Shown in pieces: positions 9,523 through 19,455 of a stretch of 64,000 nt of DNA. Origin of the DNA: Agapetus fuscipes (Eukaryota; Arthropoda; Insecta; Trichoptera; Glossosomatidae); the NCBI GenBank assembly GCA_951799405.1, contig OX637339.1, forward strand, positions 11,284,001 to 11,348,000. The letters are read 5' to 3'. Positions within the stretch are counted from its first letter, which is position 1. Each line of letters opens with the position of its first letter. The position numbers were made by a program, and so were the translations under genes. The notes below the pieces were generated by a model. The model made no database searches and was not told the DNA's origin. It was given only the letters and a program-made list of their open reading frames with translations.

Positions 9523-9524
9523 TA
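9520..9524 (-). promoter_or_regulatory. TAATG stop-start overlap coupling ORF1 and ORF2
   Basis: On the minus strand the ORF1 stop TAA and the ORF2 ATG share one A (AATTACTAATGGCTCTC). The R1-clade element SART1 of silkworm is known to translate ORF2 by termination-reinitiation at UAAUG, so the same mechanism is likely here. Confidence 0.75.
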
Positions 9525-10901
9525 GTAATTTGTTCTGGCCATCTCTCGGCGGGCCGCGGCGAGTCGCGCGGGGCAATTCTCGTCGCCCGTCTGATGATCG
9601 CCCGCGGGGGCCTTGTGCTGCGTGCACGTAGCGCACTTATGGAGGGCGGCCTCCGCCTTGCACTGGTCCCTATCATGGGGGCCAGCGCACTTCGAGCACA
9701 CGCTCGGCTTATTGCAATTTCTTGCGATGTGGCCAAATATCTGGCATCTGTGGCAGCGGGTGGCTCCACAGAAGTCCCGGATACCGTGGGCATCCCAGCC
9801 TAGGAACAGGCGGCCTCTGCTTATCAGGGCAGATCTGATGCACGGGGGGACGTTGACGACAAAATGGCAGTTCCCTGTACGGGGACCTGTCTTGTGGGAG
9901 AGCGTCACTCGGCGCTTTATCTCTTCTCGAGTCAAGGTGGAGTGATCCTCTGTCTGGGCCGCGATTGCCGAGGACAGCTCGTCTATTGTTGTGGTTTGGG
10001 GCAGCCCGAAGATGATGCACCTGGGCATCCTCGGTTGCGGACCTTGGGCTGACAGACCAGCGCTCTTTGATAGGGCCTGGATCAACTTGGAGGCCTGCTC
10101 CTGGGTACGCAGCCGTACGGCTACGCCCCCATTACGAGTCTTGTCCTTTCGGACTACCTCGACACCCAGAGACTGCGGGTTAACTTCGTTAGAGAGGGCC
10201 TGAAGGGTCCTCTCAAACGAGCGGGGGGTGTCATTGTCAGCTTTGGAGCTGACAATTACCACTGGGCGAGCGGGCCCCAGGGGTGGGAAGTCGGGCTTCC
10301 CTGCCGCAACTTTGCTCCACGTCCTAGAGGGACGGAAAGGGGCAGCAGTCGCGGCGGCGGCGGTGGAAGGTGCCTGCGGGGCAGCGGAGGTCGCGGAGGA
10401 GTCCTCTAGATTCCTCCTGAGGGTGGTAATTAGGAGCTTAGCCTTGCTTAGCTCCATTTCCATATCGGAGAGGGCGAGCTTAGTTTTAGCAAGCTCGAGC
10501 TGGGCCTGGAGGAGTTCCACCTCCTGGTCCCCGCTTCGCTCGCGGATAGCGGCTCTCTCCCAGCTGATGTTGTCCAGCAGCTGGTCAATGAGGGCTCTTT
10601 CAGCCTTGGTGGTCTTGTTGGCCTTGGAGTTGTATAGCTCCTTGATGCCCCTGAAGGCCTCCTCAAAGCCTGCAGCGGGTGAGGTTGTGGGGACAGCGGC
10701 GCGGGGGGTACACGGGGTGGTGGGGGCTACCGGGGCTGTGGGGGAGTTGGCGGCGGACGTTGACGCGCGAGGGGTGGTGCGACGGTCGGGAGGGGGGCTG
10801 CAGCTACCTGAAGAAGAAGGAAGGGAGCCACTCTGGCTTCCCCTTCTCTTCCTCGTCTTAATCCGTGGCTTGTGGGCCGTCGGCGTATGGGCAAGCGGCA
10901 T
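9522..10901 (-). CDS. R1-clade LINE ORF1: gag-like RNA-binding protein with zinc knuckles
   Basis: The 459-residue protein begins with a basic, Ser/Thr/Pro-rich segment (residues 1-78; TRKRRG near 16). A predicted coiled coil follows at about 105-165, rich in E, K and L (VELLQAQLELAKTKLALSD). A central domain at about 205-375 carries PRCIIFGLP. Three zinc knuckles close it: CHRCQIFGHIARNC at 383-396, CSKCAGPHDRDQC at 402-414, and a third Cys-rich unit from 423. R1-clade ORF1 proteins bind element RNA and form ribonucleoprotein particles. The stop overlaps the ORF2 start by one base (TAATG). GC content is high throughout. Confidence 0.92.
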   Translation of the reverse strand: MPLAHTPTAHKPRIKTRKRRGSQSGSLPSSSGSCSPPPDRRTTPRASTSAANSPTAPVAPTTPCTPRAAVPTTSPAAGFEEAFRGIKELYNSKANKTTKAERALIDQLLDNISWERAAIRERSGDQEVELLQAQLELAKTKLALSDMEMELSKAKLLITTLRRNLEDSSATSAAPQAPSTAAAATAAPFRPSRTWSKVAAGKPDFPPLGPARPVVIVSSKADNDTPRSFERTLQALSNEVNPQSLGVEVVRKDKTRNGGVAVRLRTQEQASKLIQALSKSAGLSAQGPQPRMPRCIIFGLPQTTTIDELSSAIAAQTEDHSTLTREEIKRRVTLSHKTGPRTGNCHFVVNVPPCIRSALISRGRLFLGWDAHGIRDFCGATRCHRCQIFGHIARNCNKPSVCSKCAGPHDRDQCKAEAALHKCATCTQHKAPAGDHQTGDENCPARLAAARREMARTNY

Positions 10902-11443
10902 GGTTGGAGTTTATCAATCAATGAAACTCCAAGCAGTCGGGCCCTGCCTTAGTTGGTCCAATTAGAGAGACGGCCAGGCCCGCTGGTGGGCGGGACCAGG
11001 CGGGGGAAACCGTGGCCAGGCGGGGCCAGCCAGGGAAGGCCGTGTTGTGTACGGCCGGGAGGGGGGGGGGGGTTTGGCCAGCTAATGACTGGGGGCGTGG
11101 CCAGCTAATGACCTTGGGGTGGGGCTTGGCCGAAGCCAATCAGGAGCGCGCGCGTGGCCTACTAATGGACGGGGGGGGCGGGGCGGGCTTAATGGTGATG
11201 GTTCCGAGAAATGCCATCGAGTGGGCTTTCCGGAGTAGGCCTAAAATTTCGCGATACAAGAAAAAAGATTTTTCGCGATTTTGATACAAATTATTATTAG
11301 ATATCAACGCGTGATATGTCGAACGATAGGGAATATTGCGGTGCACGTTTTGAGACACTGCACGGGTCAGTGGGGTTTACAAGAGCGTCTCTAGAAATTT
11401 CGAAAATCGGCCAAAATCGATGACGTAATTTATGGACGGCCCC

Positions 11444-11520
11444 CTTTGTTGTGCTAGCCATTTGTCTCTGTTTACCGCCATCTTTATTATTAAAAGAAAA
11501 TATATCTCTTAATTCAAGGA
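11444..11520 (+). repeat. Resumed minisatellite flank right of the composite element
   Basis: TTTGTTGTGCTAGCCATTTG then TCTCTGTTTACCGCCATC continues the unit interrupted at 5603. This shows that everything between is an insertion. Confidence 0.65.
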
Positions 11521-11829
11521 CGAATTTAATAATCTTCACATTCCAGACAACAGTTGTTTTCTTTGTGAAAATGTTTATAGAAAATATGTATATATGAAAC
11601 ACGCCGTTATGAAGTGAATATTAATTTTGTTTACTTACTTTGTGTTAGGGTATTCTTTCACACGCTCCCGAGCACATCTGATTTTCATGAAGCCATAACT
11701 TACAATGAGTGATGATGCGGCTGAATGATGCATGAAGGATTGTTTACAAAATAAAAGAAAGTAGGGAACCGTTTTTCCTTTTGTTGAAAATAAAGATTTA
11801 AGATCGAGATACATCGTTTTTTTTTGTAT
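11521..11829. other. Unrecognised AT-rich spacer
   Basis: No coding frame or repeat recognised between the minisatellite remnant and the hAT target site. Confidence 0.5.
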
Positions 11830-12354
11830 CTTACAAATAGGGATTGCAATCCAGCAGCATTTTCAATCCAGCTGGATTTTTGCTGGATCAACATCATTCC
11901 AGCTGGATCCAGCGCGGATCCAGCAATTTATTGATTTTCGAAGAAATTGAACTGTTTTTTTTTAAATACTTAGGAAATGTGTTAATCAAACATTTTAACA
12001 AAATAACAAATCACAATAATCTAAATTATAACTTAAACTCTTACTGTTAGAGTAGACACACAGAGTAAAAGTTATAACAAAAATAAGTATTTTCTTGACT
12101 TTTTATGTAAACAAAATTTATCTTTTTTTTCTGGTACCTAGTATGATCTCAAGAAACAAATGGTATTAATGGTATTGTCTCCCAACCGGCTTCTTAATGA
12201 ACTGCATATATATCCGGCTGCAGAGAAGGCCCTTTCTGCCTCTACGCTTGTTGGTTAGTTTCTGATAATCGTAATCTAACGTTCATAATCGTAAATTAAA
12301 GTTAGGTTGTTAGGTTTTCTTTCTCACATTTTAGCTTAATCCCCAGATCTTGTT

Positions 12355-12621
12355 TCAATTCCAATTCAGTGAATCCGGTTTATCCTGTTCATAGTTTTTT
12401 ACTTCCATTATATATTTTTGCTCTTGCACTGTTGATGGTTCCACTAAATATGCGCTTACACGATTCAGCATATTTTCATCTCCTGACGCATTGCATATTT
12501 TTTTGGAAATTTCTTCGTCATACTTCTTCGGGTTCTGTAGATAAATCTGCACACCTGTGACATCGGTAAGACGCCGTTCTTTGATTCTGTTGTGGAGTGC
12601 CTCAGAAAGATCTGCACTCAA
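12355..12621 (-). pseudogene. hAT transposase fragment, downstream part
   Basis: The 88-codon frame starts ADLSEALHNRIKERRLTDVT and contains VQIYLQNPKKYDEE, matching the stretch after the TRWNS region of hAT transposases where a leucine-rich helix leads into A-x-x-NRI-x-ERR. It lies in the same orientation as the fragment at 12851-13195 and is separated from it by stops. The C-terminal dimerisation domain is not visible. Confidence 0.7.
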
Positions 12622-12850
12622 GATTATGTCCTGGCTTATAAGTTTGTCTAAGACAAATTTTCGGGTTGTGTGATGTGTAGGCAGTTATTAAACTCGGCTC
12701 TCTTCTGAAGAGAAATTCAACGACCAGCTTAACCGGTTGAAAACTGGCGTCCTGGCGATCAACTCACTGATTCGTGACCACTCGTCTGCTGAGAATTTAG
12801 TTTCTGAGGCAGTGTGTATAAAGGCTTTATCGATGCAAACTTTTCAACTT

Positions 12851-13195
12851 TCAGCAAAAACGTTCCAGCATGCTGAGCAAACTGTTCCACCTAGTGCAGC
12901 AGTCAAGAATCAGACTCAATTCTTTGCCCTTTGCTTCCTTTATATATTTTTGCAAAAACATCTCACCTTTGGTAGGTGATCTTTTAAAAGTCTTGGCAAC
13001 TTTTCGCATTTTATTAAAAAGTTCACTGTATCGCTGAATTACTTCATGTTCAGCTGGTGTTTGTTCAATTATTACTAAAAAGCCTTCATTGGTGTCCGTG
13101 TCTTTGTCATCATAATAGAGCGGCGAAATCGCTCTCGCCGAACTGTAAGAGCTTCTAGCAAAGCGCCAATGCTGGCAAGCTAGACTTTGCGCCAT
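12851..13195 (-). pseudogene. hAT transposase fragment, central part
   Basis: The frame reads NEGFLVIIEQTPAEHEVIQR, FNKMRKVAKTFKRSPTKGEM and LILDCCTRWNSLLSMLERF. The CCTRWNS block is the D-x-x-T-R-W-N-S motif of hAT transposases of the ZBED/zinc-finger BED type. The N-terminal BED finger is missing. After LERFC the frame degenerates into several stops, so this is not a working enzyme. Confidence 0.8.
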
Positions 13196-13384
13196 TATTT
13201 GGAAAGTTTTATACTTGCGGATCCGCAGCGCTGGATCCAGCAGCCGGGGCTGGATCCAGCAGGCCGAAAAATGCGCTGGATCCAGCTGGATTGCTGGATG
13301 AGGGATCCAGCAATTGCAATCCCTACTTACAAATTAATCGCGTAGCATCATGGGACGTTTTTTCCCGTTACATGACTTATTATC

Positions 13385-13735
13385 AATTTCAGTCCACTTT
13401 GCCAATGCCACTCCTGTTTCAGGGAAGGTTTCATTTGAGTTTTCGGTCTCTATTTTGATTTTATACATCGTGATCTCAAACGTCAAATTGAAATGGTGCT
13501 GATTCACTGATTTGATAAACCGCGGATAAAACATTTTATTGCGTGTAACTTCTCATAGTAAGTGAACTAATTATAACATTGTAAGGAAGTGGTATTGGAA
13601 AAGCTCTAAGCTACAGGATTATCACACTCTTTGGTGTTTTCTCTCGTAAAAATAGGGGAAAAATGCATTTATATGAGAAACCCATTTTAGCTAAGCATGT
13701 CACTTATTCAGTTTTACCTTTATGGTATCAATGTG
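13385..13735. repeat. Family A fragment followed by family F MITE
   Basis: 13388-13475 is family A (CACTTTGCCAATGCCACTCC, TGTTTCAGGGAAGG). 13482-13735 is family F: ACTTCTCATAGTAAGTGAAC, GCATTTATATGAGAAACCCA and the terminal CTTATTCAGTTTTACCTTTA. Other family F copies lie at 47955-48290, 56920-57360 and 57685-57815. Confidence 0.55.
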
Positions 13736-13921
13736 CAGAATGTGTAAGCGCGAATTTACACGTGATCGACATGCACTTATTGTAAATCTTGAAAGTTCAT
13801 ATATCCTTGCAACTTAAATTATAGATAATGGAAATATTGTGTCAAATACTCTAACGGCGTTATTCACCTACAACAAATCCATGGTTCATCCACGGTCTAT
13901 ACTGAAATTTCAACTTATTAA

Positions 13922-14155
13922 AATGATGGCTGGCCACCCATACTGTAAAAAATGTTTCAATTTGCCAATGTCACCCCTGTTTTAGGGATGGTCGACAAGA
14001 GTTGTAACCCTTATGTTCATCTGAGATTGTTTTTATTTTATGTTGAAAGTCCATATGCGGCATGCGTAAGCGAAAACTTGTACGTGACTTGTTGTGAGAA
14101 TGTATATAATATTAATGTAAAATATGTTTGCAACTTAGATTATAGATTATTAATA
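13922..14155 (+). repeat. Family A copy
   Basis: Runs from GGCTGGCCACCCATACTGTA to TTGCAACTTAGATTATAGAT, with the diagnostic internal TTTGCCAATGTCACCCCTG. The 5' end is diverged (TTATTAAAATGATGG). Confidence 0.8.
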
Positions 14156-14600
14156 ACACTGTAAGATGTGGCAATTTAACCCCTCGTTTACGAAAAACGT
14201 AGTTTACCATATTTTAGAACTGGGCATTAAGTAATAATTCACCATTTTGGTTTAATGCCAGGGGGGACCTTAAAAGTTGACGCTCAAATCCCACAAATTA
14301 AAGTTGCACAAAGAGTGCGACCCCTTCTTCATTCTGTTTCATAATTATTATATCTACCGTGACGAATTGTCTATGATCCGCCATTTATTAAATTCCCGAA
14401 TGCACCTAATGGCCCATAGGCCATAACTCACTCATGGTCTGTGTCAATTATCAAAATATTGATTCTGAATCACATATTATTAAGTTAATCCACATTTGAT
14501 CGGAACGGATGTTTCAAATTCGAACTTTAAGTAATCGTCACTGGCATAAAAGTGACGTCAAAGTGACAAGGATCCTTAGCAAACAATAGTAAAATATTTC
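14156..14600. other. Unrecognised spacer
   Basis: No gene or repeat family recognised. Confidence 0.5.
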
Positions 14601-14820
14601 GGTCAATAGCTCAGTTGGTAAAATGCGTTCGTTCCATGCAAGAAAGCTAGGGTTCAATCCCCACCAAGGGTGTTTTCCTGTTTTTTTCTTTATTTCAAGC
14701 TCAAAATAAAAATACATCATTTACAAAAAATGAAAAAAGCTTCCTATTGGAAACCACCACTTTAAGTGACGTGGTTGGCGTAAGGCCGGCCCTGTTATGT
14801 GTGAAAATAAATAGCGTTAA
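14601..14820 (+). repeat. SINE B copy with internal deletion
   Basis: The tRNA-like head GGTCAATAGCTCAGTTGG and box B GGGTTCAATCCCCACC are present, then TTATTTCAAGCTCAAAAT. The middle is missing, and the body resumes at GTGACGTGGTTGGCGTAAGG and GTGTGAAAATAAATAGCG. Confidence 0.75.
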
Positions 14821-14837
14821 AAACTCGATTCCTATAC

Positions 14838-15090
14838 AATAATGATAATAATAATATTAGGATGATTTGTTTGGTGAGCGTTGTTTTTGTGTGAATCACA
14901 CCTCAAGAGCCCTTTCCATGCTTGGTCGTCGCTATTGAAAATGCCAATTCTCAAGCAAGACCCAGTTGTTGGAGGCTGGATGGAAATTTTTGAATATAAG
15001 TAAAAGTATTTTTTTGTGCTCCACCGGGATTCGGACCCAAAACCTTCCATTTACGAGTCCGAAGCGCTAACCACTTAACTACGCACCGGT
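14838..15090 (-). repeat. SINE C copy with (ATT)n tail
   Basis: The minus-strand copy runs from ACCGGTGCGTAGTTAAGTGG (tRNA-like head) through TTTTGGGTCCGAATCCCGG (box B) and CTTGAGAATTGGC to CAAACAAATCATCCTAATAT and a TTATTATTAT tail. This is the clearest view of the 3' tail of this family. Confidence 0.85.
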
Positions 15091-15095
15091 TAACT

Positions 15096-15700
15096 ATGTA
15101 CATATATGCACACCATAGTTGCATAATTTAAAAAAAAAATGTTTGAATATAGGTATTCTATTCTTCAATCTCTTTTGTGTTTTTTTTTCATTTCTTTCAC
15201 ATTATTTGAATTAATTTTCCCCCTCCAATAACTTGTCACCTTAAGCCCCTCATAATTTTTATTTCTATTTATTTTTGCAATTTCACCCTACATAAATATT
15301 CTTACCTGTTGCACACAATTGAAATTGTAAATTATTACATCTCCAGCTATTCATGGTTTTAATATATTTTTGGCTCGTTGTAATATGAAGAGCAAATATA
15401 ATAAATATTAATTTGTAAGGGCTGTAAGCGTACCCCTATCTATTTAATCTATTTCGTATATTTGTATTTTGTAACCCTATTTTTATATGGGAATCGCCCA
15501 GAGTTCAGACATATTCAACCTTTTTTTATTTACCTATTTTGCGTCAAATAATCAATAGAATATATAATAGACAATAAAATACATAACAATATTTTGAGAG
15601 TTTCGTGGTTCACACAGTGAAAGCTCATTTTTTATTTATTAAAGATGGCTTCTAAAGCAAAAAACTTCTTAGGTAAAAAACATGTTTTATTGTGAATTTA
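15096..15700. other. AT-rich spacer, nothing recognised
   Basis: Very AT-rich with poly-T runs. No coding frame longer than noise and no repeat family assigned. Confidence 0.5.
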
Positions 15701-15714
15701 AACTATGCTTGATT

Positions 15715-15960
15715 TAATGAATTACGGTCGTTTGACGTATTTACAATTATAATAACTACACAGTTAAAAAAAATAGATTTGCGAAGAGGAATTCAATTCA
15801 GAAATCTATTTTGCTTAAAAGAGGTTTTTTAAGAGTTTAAAAAAATGTTCGGATATTAGACGAACCGTTATAAGAGAACTTATTATTATTCTTGACGTTT
15901 TATAAGCGACGTAGCTAACGTCTTCAGGAGACACCCTCTCTGCACGACGACTTAGGATAC
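15715..15960 (-). repeat. Penelope/retrozyme-like repeat with hammerhead-like motif (copy a)
   Basis: ATTACGGTCGTTTGACGTAT and TAATAACTACACAGTT recur at 34965-35045. GACGAACCGTTATAAGAG and CTTGACGTTTT resemble the flank of copy b at 33640-33700. At 15893-15930 the minus strand has the CTGAAGA core followed by C and ends in AAAACGTC. Stem II is decayed here. Confidence 0.45.
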
Positions 15961-16019
15961 ACTAAAAAAGGCTGTTTTCTCAAAGAATTTTTCTCACTCG
16001 ATTTTCAGTTTCCCATTTT

Positions 16020-16195
16020 TTATCATGTTTATATTGTTTCGTCTGTGAGGGTTGAGCTCCACTGCCGCGGCGCCAGGGTTCTCTTGCACTCGGCGTTTAC
16101 CCTGGTTCCCGAACGAGTGGGGAGCGTTACTGTTATTCACCACGTAACGCTCTCATCTCATCCATCACTCTCTCACAGTAATGACGGGGAATTAT
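16020..16195. other. GC-rich patch of unknown nature
   Basis: CTGCCGCGGCGCCAGGG and the imperfect inverted pair GAGCGTTACTG / CACGTAACGCTC stand out against AT-rich flanks. No coding frame or known family recognised. Confidence 0.3.
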
Positions 16196-16344
16196 GAAAG
16201 ATTATGCGTTAATTTATACATACGGGGAGAAAGGAATGGAGAAATATGCGCGTCATCCCTTTAAAGCTGAACTAGACGAGGACAGCTTTAAAGGTACATA
16301 TCGATATGTAAAACTATATAGGTGGCATATGAAGTTAGCATGGG

Positions 16345-16875
16345 AACTACAATCTATAATGTAAGTTGCAAATATATATTAACATTTAAAGCTCATATGA
16401 GTCGTATAAATGCAAACGCCGTCAACTCCTTACGCGATGTGTTTGAGAAAAATAAACTTGTGTTTTGAACGCAATTTGGAACCAGTTGGAGATGACGGCG
16501 TTTGCAGGAAATCATACTTTTTCAATTATTAAAATTACGAAGGATTAAGTGAGGTTTTCATCACATTGCACACAGCAAATGATTTGTTACACTACGCAGA
16601 ATCAAATTCAATAATTATCTCAAAAATCATAAAATTTGGAGATGACGGCGTTTGCAGTTATACGACTAATATCAAATGCATGCCCACAAACAGACACGTG
16701 TAGTTCGCGCTTACAAATGCTGAATGTGTTCTTACAAATTAAAATGCAAACCTCAAATGAACATAAACCCTGCATTTTTTGCCGACCTTCCCTGGAACAG
16801 AGGTGACATTGGCAAAGTGAACCATTTTTTTACAGTATAGGTGGTCAGCCTTATAGCAACCTATAATAAGTCAAG
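16345..16875 (-). repeat. Family A copy split by a MITE insertion
   Basis: The two halves are 16345-16398 (tail side, ATAATGTAAGTTGCAAATAT) and 16669-16875 (ATGCATGCCCACAAACAGAC through to CTATAAGTCAAGGAATG). They are joined in other copies without the 270 bp that separate them here. Confidence 0.85.
16399..16668. mobile_element. 270-bp MITE inserted in family A
   Basis: Terminal inverted repeats read GTCGTATAAATGCAAACGCC and, reverse-complemented from the right, GTCGTATAACTGCAAACGCC, continuing GTCA(A/T)CTCC. ATAT on both sides (16395-16398, 16669-16672) is the apparent target duplication. An extra internal copy of GGAGATGACGGCGTTTGCAG lies at 16488-16507. No coding capacity. Confidence 0.85.
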
Positions 16876-16984
16876 GAATGATTCTGAATTTCTCGAAGAG
16901 TATTTTTTTCAATCAGTAACCTATAAAAAACCCTATCATCATCTTTAATTTATAGGTACACGCATATTGTTTTAAGCACATATC

Positions 16985-17100
16985 GTGGTTGGCGTAAAGC
17001 CGACCCCCTTGCCTGTGAAAATGAATAGGTTCCACGCGCCACACGCAACAACCCCTTCGAGGACCGCACTGTAAGAGGTCGCACTATACGTGCAGTTTAT
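16985..17100 (+). repeat. SINE B 3' part
   Basis: GTGGTTGGCGTAAAGCCGAC, GTGAAAATGAATAGGTTCC and GCACTATACGTGCAGTTTA are the last third of SINE B. The tRNA-like head is missing, so the copy is 5'-truncated. Confidence 0.7.
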
Positions 17101-18140
17101 TTCACGAATATTTTTAAAACCCAATTTAAAAAAGTTTTTGTAATCATTTCAAATGCTTCTGCGTTTTTATTTGATCCCATCATCTTGATATGGATATCAT
17201 CTGTTCCCGTTTTCTTTCCGGAAGTCGACATAAATAAATACTTCCATATTACAACACCTCTGGGTGCATTTCAGTATTAGTACAGTACTACATGTAACAG
17301 CGCAGCCCAAAAGGCGAACCATTCCAGGGGAACGTCCGTGACATCCCAAAATGAAACTAATTCGTTTTAGAATGTTTCTCGTTATCTGAAACACTCGCAC
17401 AGCGAAACGATGTGTTCGTGTAAAAATATTTTTATGTTTTCATTCCAATTAAATAACGCTCATAAACGGCACATATACTCGTAAACCGTGGAAAATATGT
17501 GATGTCATTCGGCCGCGTCTTTACTAACTACGATTCGAAAAGAATGATTTGATTGTTGCAGACTGGCGACAAAATTTACTTTTGTAGTTTTCTGATGTGT
17601 TGTCATTTCAACGTGCTAAAGACAGGACAGAGAGTCATCACTTTACAACTTTATTATGAAGGTAGTTTAAAAGACAGTAAAGTTTACCGTATTTACGGTA
17701 TTTAGCATTACTGTCAACTGCATAAGTTTAAGAGTGCTGTAAAAAAAATCCCAGACTATCGGAAATCCATTTAGTTTTACCATTGGTGACGTTGCAAAGC
17801 TGAGGGATCTTCTCATTATTTGGAGTCCATTGCATTAAAACTGACCCCAAAAAATATGAAAAATTAAATTAAGTTTTAGTCAGTTTGCATCTAACATGTG
17901 CCTGTATGGAATGCACGCCTCTGTGGAATCCACTTTATGTTTGTACTTACATCTTATGAATTGTCAGGACGAGGATCGCTGGAGGACGCACGTGCTTTCC
18001 GGTCCGAAATGTTGCCATTGATAAGAGAGGGAGCCGGCTTCCAAGAAAATATCAAAATCTTTACAGTCGTAAATGAAATTAAAACGCTACGTAGGTTTGT
18101 TTTTTTTTTTATCAGGAATTCTAATAATATATTATTTTTC
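17101..18140. other. Unrecognised AT-rich DNA
   Basis: No coding region or repeat family recognised; open frames here are short and without motifs. Confidence 0.5.
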
Positions 18141-18142
18141 AT

Positions 18143-18240
18143 TGACCGGTTCCTAGTCTAGTGGTAATGCTTTTAACTTCTTATCGAAGAAGGTCGTGAG
18201 TTCGATTACCAGCGAAGTTCCTACAATTTTTTTATTTATT
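18143..18240 (+). repeat. SINE C 5' fragment
   Basis: TTGACCGGTTCCTAGTCTAG and box B GAGTTCGATTACC mark the tRNA-like head. The body is lost after about 95 bp. Confidence 0.65.
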
Positions 18241-18534
18241 TTCAAAAATGCTGAAATAGTTGAAAAATTCATTGTCTTTACAAAAGATCCTACAATATAG
18301 AGTAGAGAAATAATGGGTTAAAAAGACCATAAGCTAGACGAAGATGTGAGCCCGGAGGTACAAAACAATATAATGAGATGATTTGGGAATTTGAAAAGAA
18401 TGGATAATGAATTTATGACAAAAAGAGAGGAAGGAGAAAACTGAGAAAGGAAATGGCTTGAACATATTAGCGCAAATTTTGAAGGTTTGGGATGTAGAGA
18501 GTGAATGTAAAAAAGGAAATGTATTAAAATAGTG

Positions 18535-18684
18535 ATGGATATAAATAAACAAGAGTACCTGGAGGACCTGCTGGTGGACGTGCGCTGCTCAACATATTAT
18601 GCAGAGCTAAAAAGAGCCGCACAAGACAGGGAGGAATGGAGAACAAGAGTACAAGATATTGCTGCAAACCAATCCCAGGATTGA
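18535..18684 (+). pseudogene. LINE ORF2 C-terminal fragment
   Basis: Open for 49 codons to a TGA: MDINKQEYLEDLLVDVRCST followed by AELKRAAQDREEWRTRVQD. The A-x-DR-x-x-W-R pattern near the stop is typical of the last residues of many insect LINE ORF2 proteins (RTE and related clades). It is short, with no upstream RT. Similar ends lie at 40613-40925, 48780-48900 and 59392-59454. Confidence 0.5.
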
Positions 18685-19314
18685 AAGAGAAGAAGAAGAT
18701 AAATAAACAAAGAGGAGTATGTCAAGATTGGAATAAATGGAAGAGACTTTGCAGAGGTTCTGGCTACTCTTAGTGGAACGGTGACAGCATTACAGTCAGT
18801 TGTTTTTGAAGCGGTTTTTTCCATTAAAAATGAAAATTTGCATTGCAATTGAGCTTTCGCTGACAACTGATAAATAGCATCGTTAGGCTCTTCTTCAACA
18901 TCAACAAATTATGTTTATGGGCCTGTACCCTGAGTACAAAGCATTGCGGAAACTCCCCTCGATCGTGTAAATAAAAAATAGTGTATGTAAACTAAATCAC
19001 TCACTAGAGGTGCTTTTGTATCCTCTATACATTTTTCCATTTATGCGAATGAACCGAACGTGGCGACTTTACGAATGTCTTATACTCTGAGTAAATATGT
19101 CAACCGTAAGAAGTAGGTACACATTTATTTCCTTCGTTATATTTTTATGTATTTTCCTTGCGTTGTTTGGTAAACAGTATGGCAGCATGTTAGGTACAAC
19201 GTTTTGGTAGGTACTCTACTCAACTATAAAACTCCTAAGCGTTTACCAAATAATGTGTGGAACCTAAAACGCTCACTGAAGGCGCTTTTTTTATTTCCAT
19301 ACATTTTTTTTAAA

Positions 19315-19455
19315 CCTCGCTTATCTTCTAAAGGCAGTGCCTTGTTATGCAAGCTAACTGTCTGTGCTGGTCGCCATCCTCTTGTAAAGGCAGTGTCTTG
19401 TGACAGCAATTTGTCTCAGTTGGTGGCGATCCTTTTTTAAAGGCAGTGCCTTGGC
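19315..19455 (+). repeat. Minisatellite units as at 5321-5603, opposite strand sense
   Basis: Two to three units with AAAGGCAGTGCCTTGTTATG, GTGCTGGTCGCCATCCTCTT and TTTTTTAAAGGCAGTGCCTTG. The minus strand reads AFTRGWRPAQT, the same peptide pattern as the array at 5321. Confidence 0.65.

Larger units (their letters stand above)
5940..11210 (-). mobile_element. R1-clade non-LTR retrotransposon, apparently full length
   Basis: The element is transcribed right to left. It has a GC-rich 5' region (about 10902-11210) with a repeated GGCCAGCTAATGAC motif, ORF1 (9522-10901), ORF2 (6190-9522) and a 3' region of about 240 bp with no poly-A tail. Both ORFs are uninterrupted. Overall composition is far more GC-rich than the surroundings, suggesting a recent arrival or strong codon bias. 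R1-clade elements encode an APE-type endonuclease and reverse transcriptase and insert by target-primed reverse transcription. Many are site-specific, but this one is in a DNA transposon, not in rDNA or TTAGG repeats. Exact ends are uncertain by tens of bases. Confidence 0.88.
5604..11443. mobile_element. TIR-bounded DNA element carrying an R1-clade LINE
   Basis: The left end reads GGGGCTGTCCATATATTACG and the right end, reverse-complemented, GGGGCCGTCCATAAATTACG, giving TIRs of about 24 bp with few mismatches. CTT at 5601-5603 and at 11444-11446 is a possible 3-bp target duplication. Outside both ends lies the same minisatellite. The outer parts (5604-about 5940 and about 11210-11443) are AT-rich with G runs. 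The middle is a GC-rich LINE, so the DNA element was probably a non-autonomous target of the LINE. No transposase gene was seen. Confidence 0.65.
11838..13325 (-). mobile_element. Decayed hAT DNA transposon with 8-bp target duplication
   Basis: The left end is TAGGGATTGCAATCCAGCAG and the right end, reverse-complemented, TAGGGATTGCAATTGCTGGA. Both are flanked by an identical CTTACAAA (11830-11837 and 13326-13333), the 8-bp duplication expected for hAT elements. Subterminal regions are crowded with GCTGGATCC and GGATCCAGC palindromic repeats, probable transposase-binding sites. The interior holds broken minus-strand transposase frames. At 1488 bp it is much shorter than an autonomous hAT element, so it is internally deleted. 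Confidence 0.92.

Noticed and set aside
10228..10965. 245-codon plus-strand frame
   Set aside because: Antisense shadow of LINE ORF1; hydrophobic and low complexity.
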